A stretch of DNA of 64,000 bases from an uncultured Verrucomicrobiota bacterium. GTDB taxonomy: Bacteria > Verrucomicrobiota > Verrucomicrobiia > Limisphaerales > UBA9464. The notes under the pieces are model-generated. The model was not told where the DNA came from. It searched no databases and worked only from the letters and a program-made list of their open reading frames with translations. A program made the translations under genes and the position numbers. The DNA lies in contig CAIVQH010000002.1 of assembly GCA_903907995.1 (NCBI GenBank), positions 1 to 64,000 of the forward strand. Direction: 5' to 3'. The stretch's first letter is position 1. Every line of letters starts with the position of its first letter. This document shows positions 62,434-64,000 of the stretch, in pieces.

Positions 62434-63402
62434 TCAGTGTCCGGCCCGCATCGCCTTGCGCATGCGGGCGCGCGCGATGATGCCGACGGCATTCAGGGAA
62501 AAGGTGAGGGCCAGCAGCACCAGCACGGTGGCGTAGAGGATCGGCCGGGTCTTCTCGATGTTGTCGGACTGCGTGCTCAGCACAAAGGCGTGATAGCCGA
62601 GGTCCATGAACTGGTCCGTGAGACGCGTCGGCAGGTCGGCCATGTAGTAGGCCACGCCCGTGAAGAGGATGGGCGCGACCTCTCCGGCGGCACGGCTCAC
62701 GGCGAGGATGCCGCCGGTCAGGATGCCGGGAAGGGCGTTGGGCAGCACGATCTTGATGATCGTCTCCAGTTTGGTCGCACCCAGCGCGAGGCTGGCTTCC
62801 CGCAGACCGGGCGTGATGGCCTTCAGCGACTCCTCGGTGGCGACAATGACCACGGGCATGGTCATCACGGCAAGGGTGAGCGAGGCCCACAGGATCGACT
62901 CGTGTCCCCAGATTGCCGTCGGCGAGTGGAGCAGCAGGTCCATGTTCTTCCCGACGAAGTTGATGAAAAAGCCGAGGCCGAACAGGCCGAAGACAATGGA
63001 GGGCACGCCGGCCAGGTTGCCAATGGCGACCCGGATGATCCGGGTGTAAGGCGAACTGGAAGCGGCATATTCCGTGAGATAGACGGCGGTGATCACCCCG
63101 ATGGGGATCACAAACACCGTCATCACCAGCACGCGGATCGTGGTGCCGATGATCATTGAGAGGACTGCGGCGGATTCCGGCTCGAAGAAATCCTTGCGGG
63201 GGATCGTGGAAACGAAGCGCCACGACAGGCCCGGAAGGCCGTTGATGAGGATGTTCGACAGGATGGCCGCGAGAAACAGCAGGATGGCGAGCGTCGCCAG
63301 ACCGGTCAGGCTCGTGAAAAAGCCCGAGGCCAGGTCGAACTTCTGGCGGATAAAGCGCCGCTTCACCGGATTGGCGGTAGCAGGGGAGGCAGCGGAGTTC
63401 AT
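62434..63402 (-). CDS. pstA: Phosphate ABC transporter permease PstA
   Basis: The 322-residue membrane protein has about six hydrophobic segments. The N-terminal helix (LTGLATLAILLFLAAILSNI) is preceded by a basic stretch. The binding-protein-dependent permease EAA-type loop reads LREASLALGATKLETIIKIV followed by LPNALPGILTGGILAVSRAA, which contacts PstB. NLAGVPSIVFGLFGLGFFIN is typical of PstA. It is 15 bases from pstB and 28 from pstC on the same strand, so the operon order is pstC-pstA-pstB-phoU. Confidence 0.96.
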   Translation of the reverse strand: MNSAASPATANPVKRRFIRQKFDLASGFFTSLTGLATLAILLFLAAILSNILINGLPGLSWRFVSTIPRKDFFEPESAAVLSMIIGTTIRVLVMTVFVIPIGVITAVYLTEYAASSSPYTRIIRVAIGNLAGVPSIVFGLFGLGFFINFVGKNMDLLLHSPTAIWGHESILWASLTLAVMTMPVVIVATEESLKAITPGLREASLALGATKLETIIKIVLPNALPGILTGGILAVSRAAGEVAPILFTGVAYYMADLPTRLTDQFMDLGYHAFVLSTQSDNIEKTRPILYATVLVLLALTFSLNAVGIIARARMRKAMRAGH

Positions 63403-63430
63403 GGCGCAACAGGAAGGGAAAGAGGGTGGC

Positions 63431-64000
63431 TCATTTGCCAGAACGCCGCTGTTTCAGCCGCTGCATGACGATGTCGCCCAGCAGGTTGGTCGTGAAGGTC
63501 ACAGCAAACAGCAGCGTGCCGAGCATGAACAGCACGCGGTAATGGTGGCCGCCCTTGACCGCCTCGGCCATCTCCGCCGCGATGGTGGCGGTGAGGCTGC
63601 GGGTGGAGTCGAAGATGTTCCAGGAGACGACGCTCGCGTTGCCGCTGGCGATGAGCACCACCATCGTCTCACCGATGCAGCGGCCGAAGCCGAGCACCAT
63701 CGCGGCAAACACGCCGGGTGCGGCGGCGGGTAGCACGATCTGCCAAGCGGTCTGCCAGCGCGACGCCCCGAGGGCGAGCGCGGCCTGCACGTAGCTGCGG
63801 GGCACGCTGGTGAGCGCGTCCTCGGCGATGGAGAAAATGAGCGGCACGGCGGTGAGGCCGAGCGCGATGCCGGCCACGAAGGCATTCAGGCGGTAGCGGT
63901 AGCCGAAGAGGTTCTGGAGGAAGCCGGCCAGCACGATGAAGGCAAACGCGCCCATCACCACCGAAGGGATGCCGGAGAGAAACTCAATGCCCGGCTTGAT
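63431..64000 (-). CDS. pstC: Phosphate ABC transporter permease PstC (3' part; gene continues past window)
   Basis: The frame is open to the window edge, and the visible 189 residues are the C-terminal part. They begin IKPGIEFLSGIPSVVMGAFA, the conserved PstC segment. RSYVQAALALGASRWQTAWQ with IVLPAAAPGVFAAMVLGFGR is the EAA loop that docks PstB, followed by two membrane helices and the basic tail RLKQRRSGK. The start codon and the upstream pst promoter or pstS gene lie right of the window. It is followed after 28 bases by pstA. Confidence 0.95.
   Translation of the reverse strand: MKPGIEFLSGIPSVVMGAFAFIVLAGFLQNLFGYRYRLNAFVAGIALGLTAVPLIFSIAEDALTSVPRSYVQAALALGASRWQTAWQIVLPAAAPGVFAAMVLGFGRCIGETMVVLIASGNASVVSWNIFDSTRSLTATIAAEMAEAVKGGHHYRVLFMLGTLLFAVTFTTNLLGDIVMQRLKQRRSGK

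Overview
The window reads as a chromosome segment from a GC-rich Verrucomicrobiota, probably Opitutae-like. This is inferred from gene content: two PEP-CTERM exosortase-substrate proteins, several prepilin-like proteins, a secreted protein with a terminal FYRLR-type tail, weak Shine-Dalgarno sequences, and PVC-style housekeeping proteins. No 16S gene is present to confirm it. Most of the sequence is compact and GC-rich. The first ~1.9 kb is clearly AT-richer and lies next to an integrase and a tRNA-Cys gene.

Layout. 1-3.4 kb: edge of a probable integrated island (partial gene, PEP-CTERM protein, repeat-bearing non-coding stretch, tyrosine recombinase) abutting the 3' end of tRNA-Cys(GCA). 3.6-9.9 kb: nitroreductase, quinone-reductase-like MDR enzyme, a hybrid histidine kinase whose receiver region carries an internal deletion, and xylose isomerase. 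10.2-20.2 kb: rplA-rplJ-rplL-rpoB-rpoC. 20.5-27.3 kb: double-thioredoxin protein, MFS transporter, a truncated NtrC-type regulator, glmS, and a second PEP-CTERM gene with a good sigma-54 promoter match. 27.4-35.1 kb: MBL-fold/cyclic-nucleotide-binding fusion, PTS IIA, argS, a frameshifted secreted protein, and a stand-alone 5'-3' exonuclease.

35.3-40.6 kb holds a protein-arginine-phosphorylation and proteolysis module, mcsA-mcsB-clpC. A degenerate tandem copy of mcsA is fused in frame, across one UGA, to a DUF952 gene. No CtsR repressor gene is adjacent. 40.6-50.3 kb: ChbG-type deacetylase, a two-gene ABC exporter, a MacAB-like exporter with separate ATPase and two different permeases, and an M48 membrane protease. 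50.3-58.7 kb: a surface-structure region in which two prepilin-like genes are each divergent from a glycosyltransferase, with two PMT-like membrane proteins, two GT2 enzymes and a methyltransferase. Both prepilin genes share a structured 5' leader with a compensatory base change. 58.8-64 kb: DUF1272 protein, probable ornithine-lipid genes (olsB, olsA), then phoU-pstB-pstA-pstC running off the end, a grouping that suggests phosphate-limitation physiology.

Several genes carry lesions: large deletions in two two-component proteins, single-base frameshifts in a prepilin and a secreted protein, and a start-loss plus stop in the mcsA copy. Some may be assembly or sequencing errors and should be checked on reads before biological meaning is given to them.
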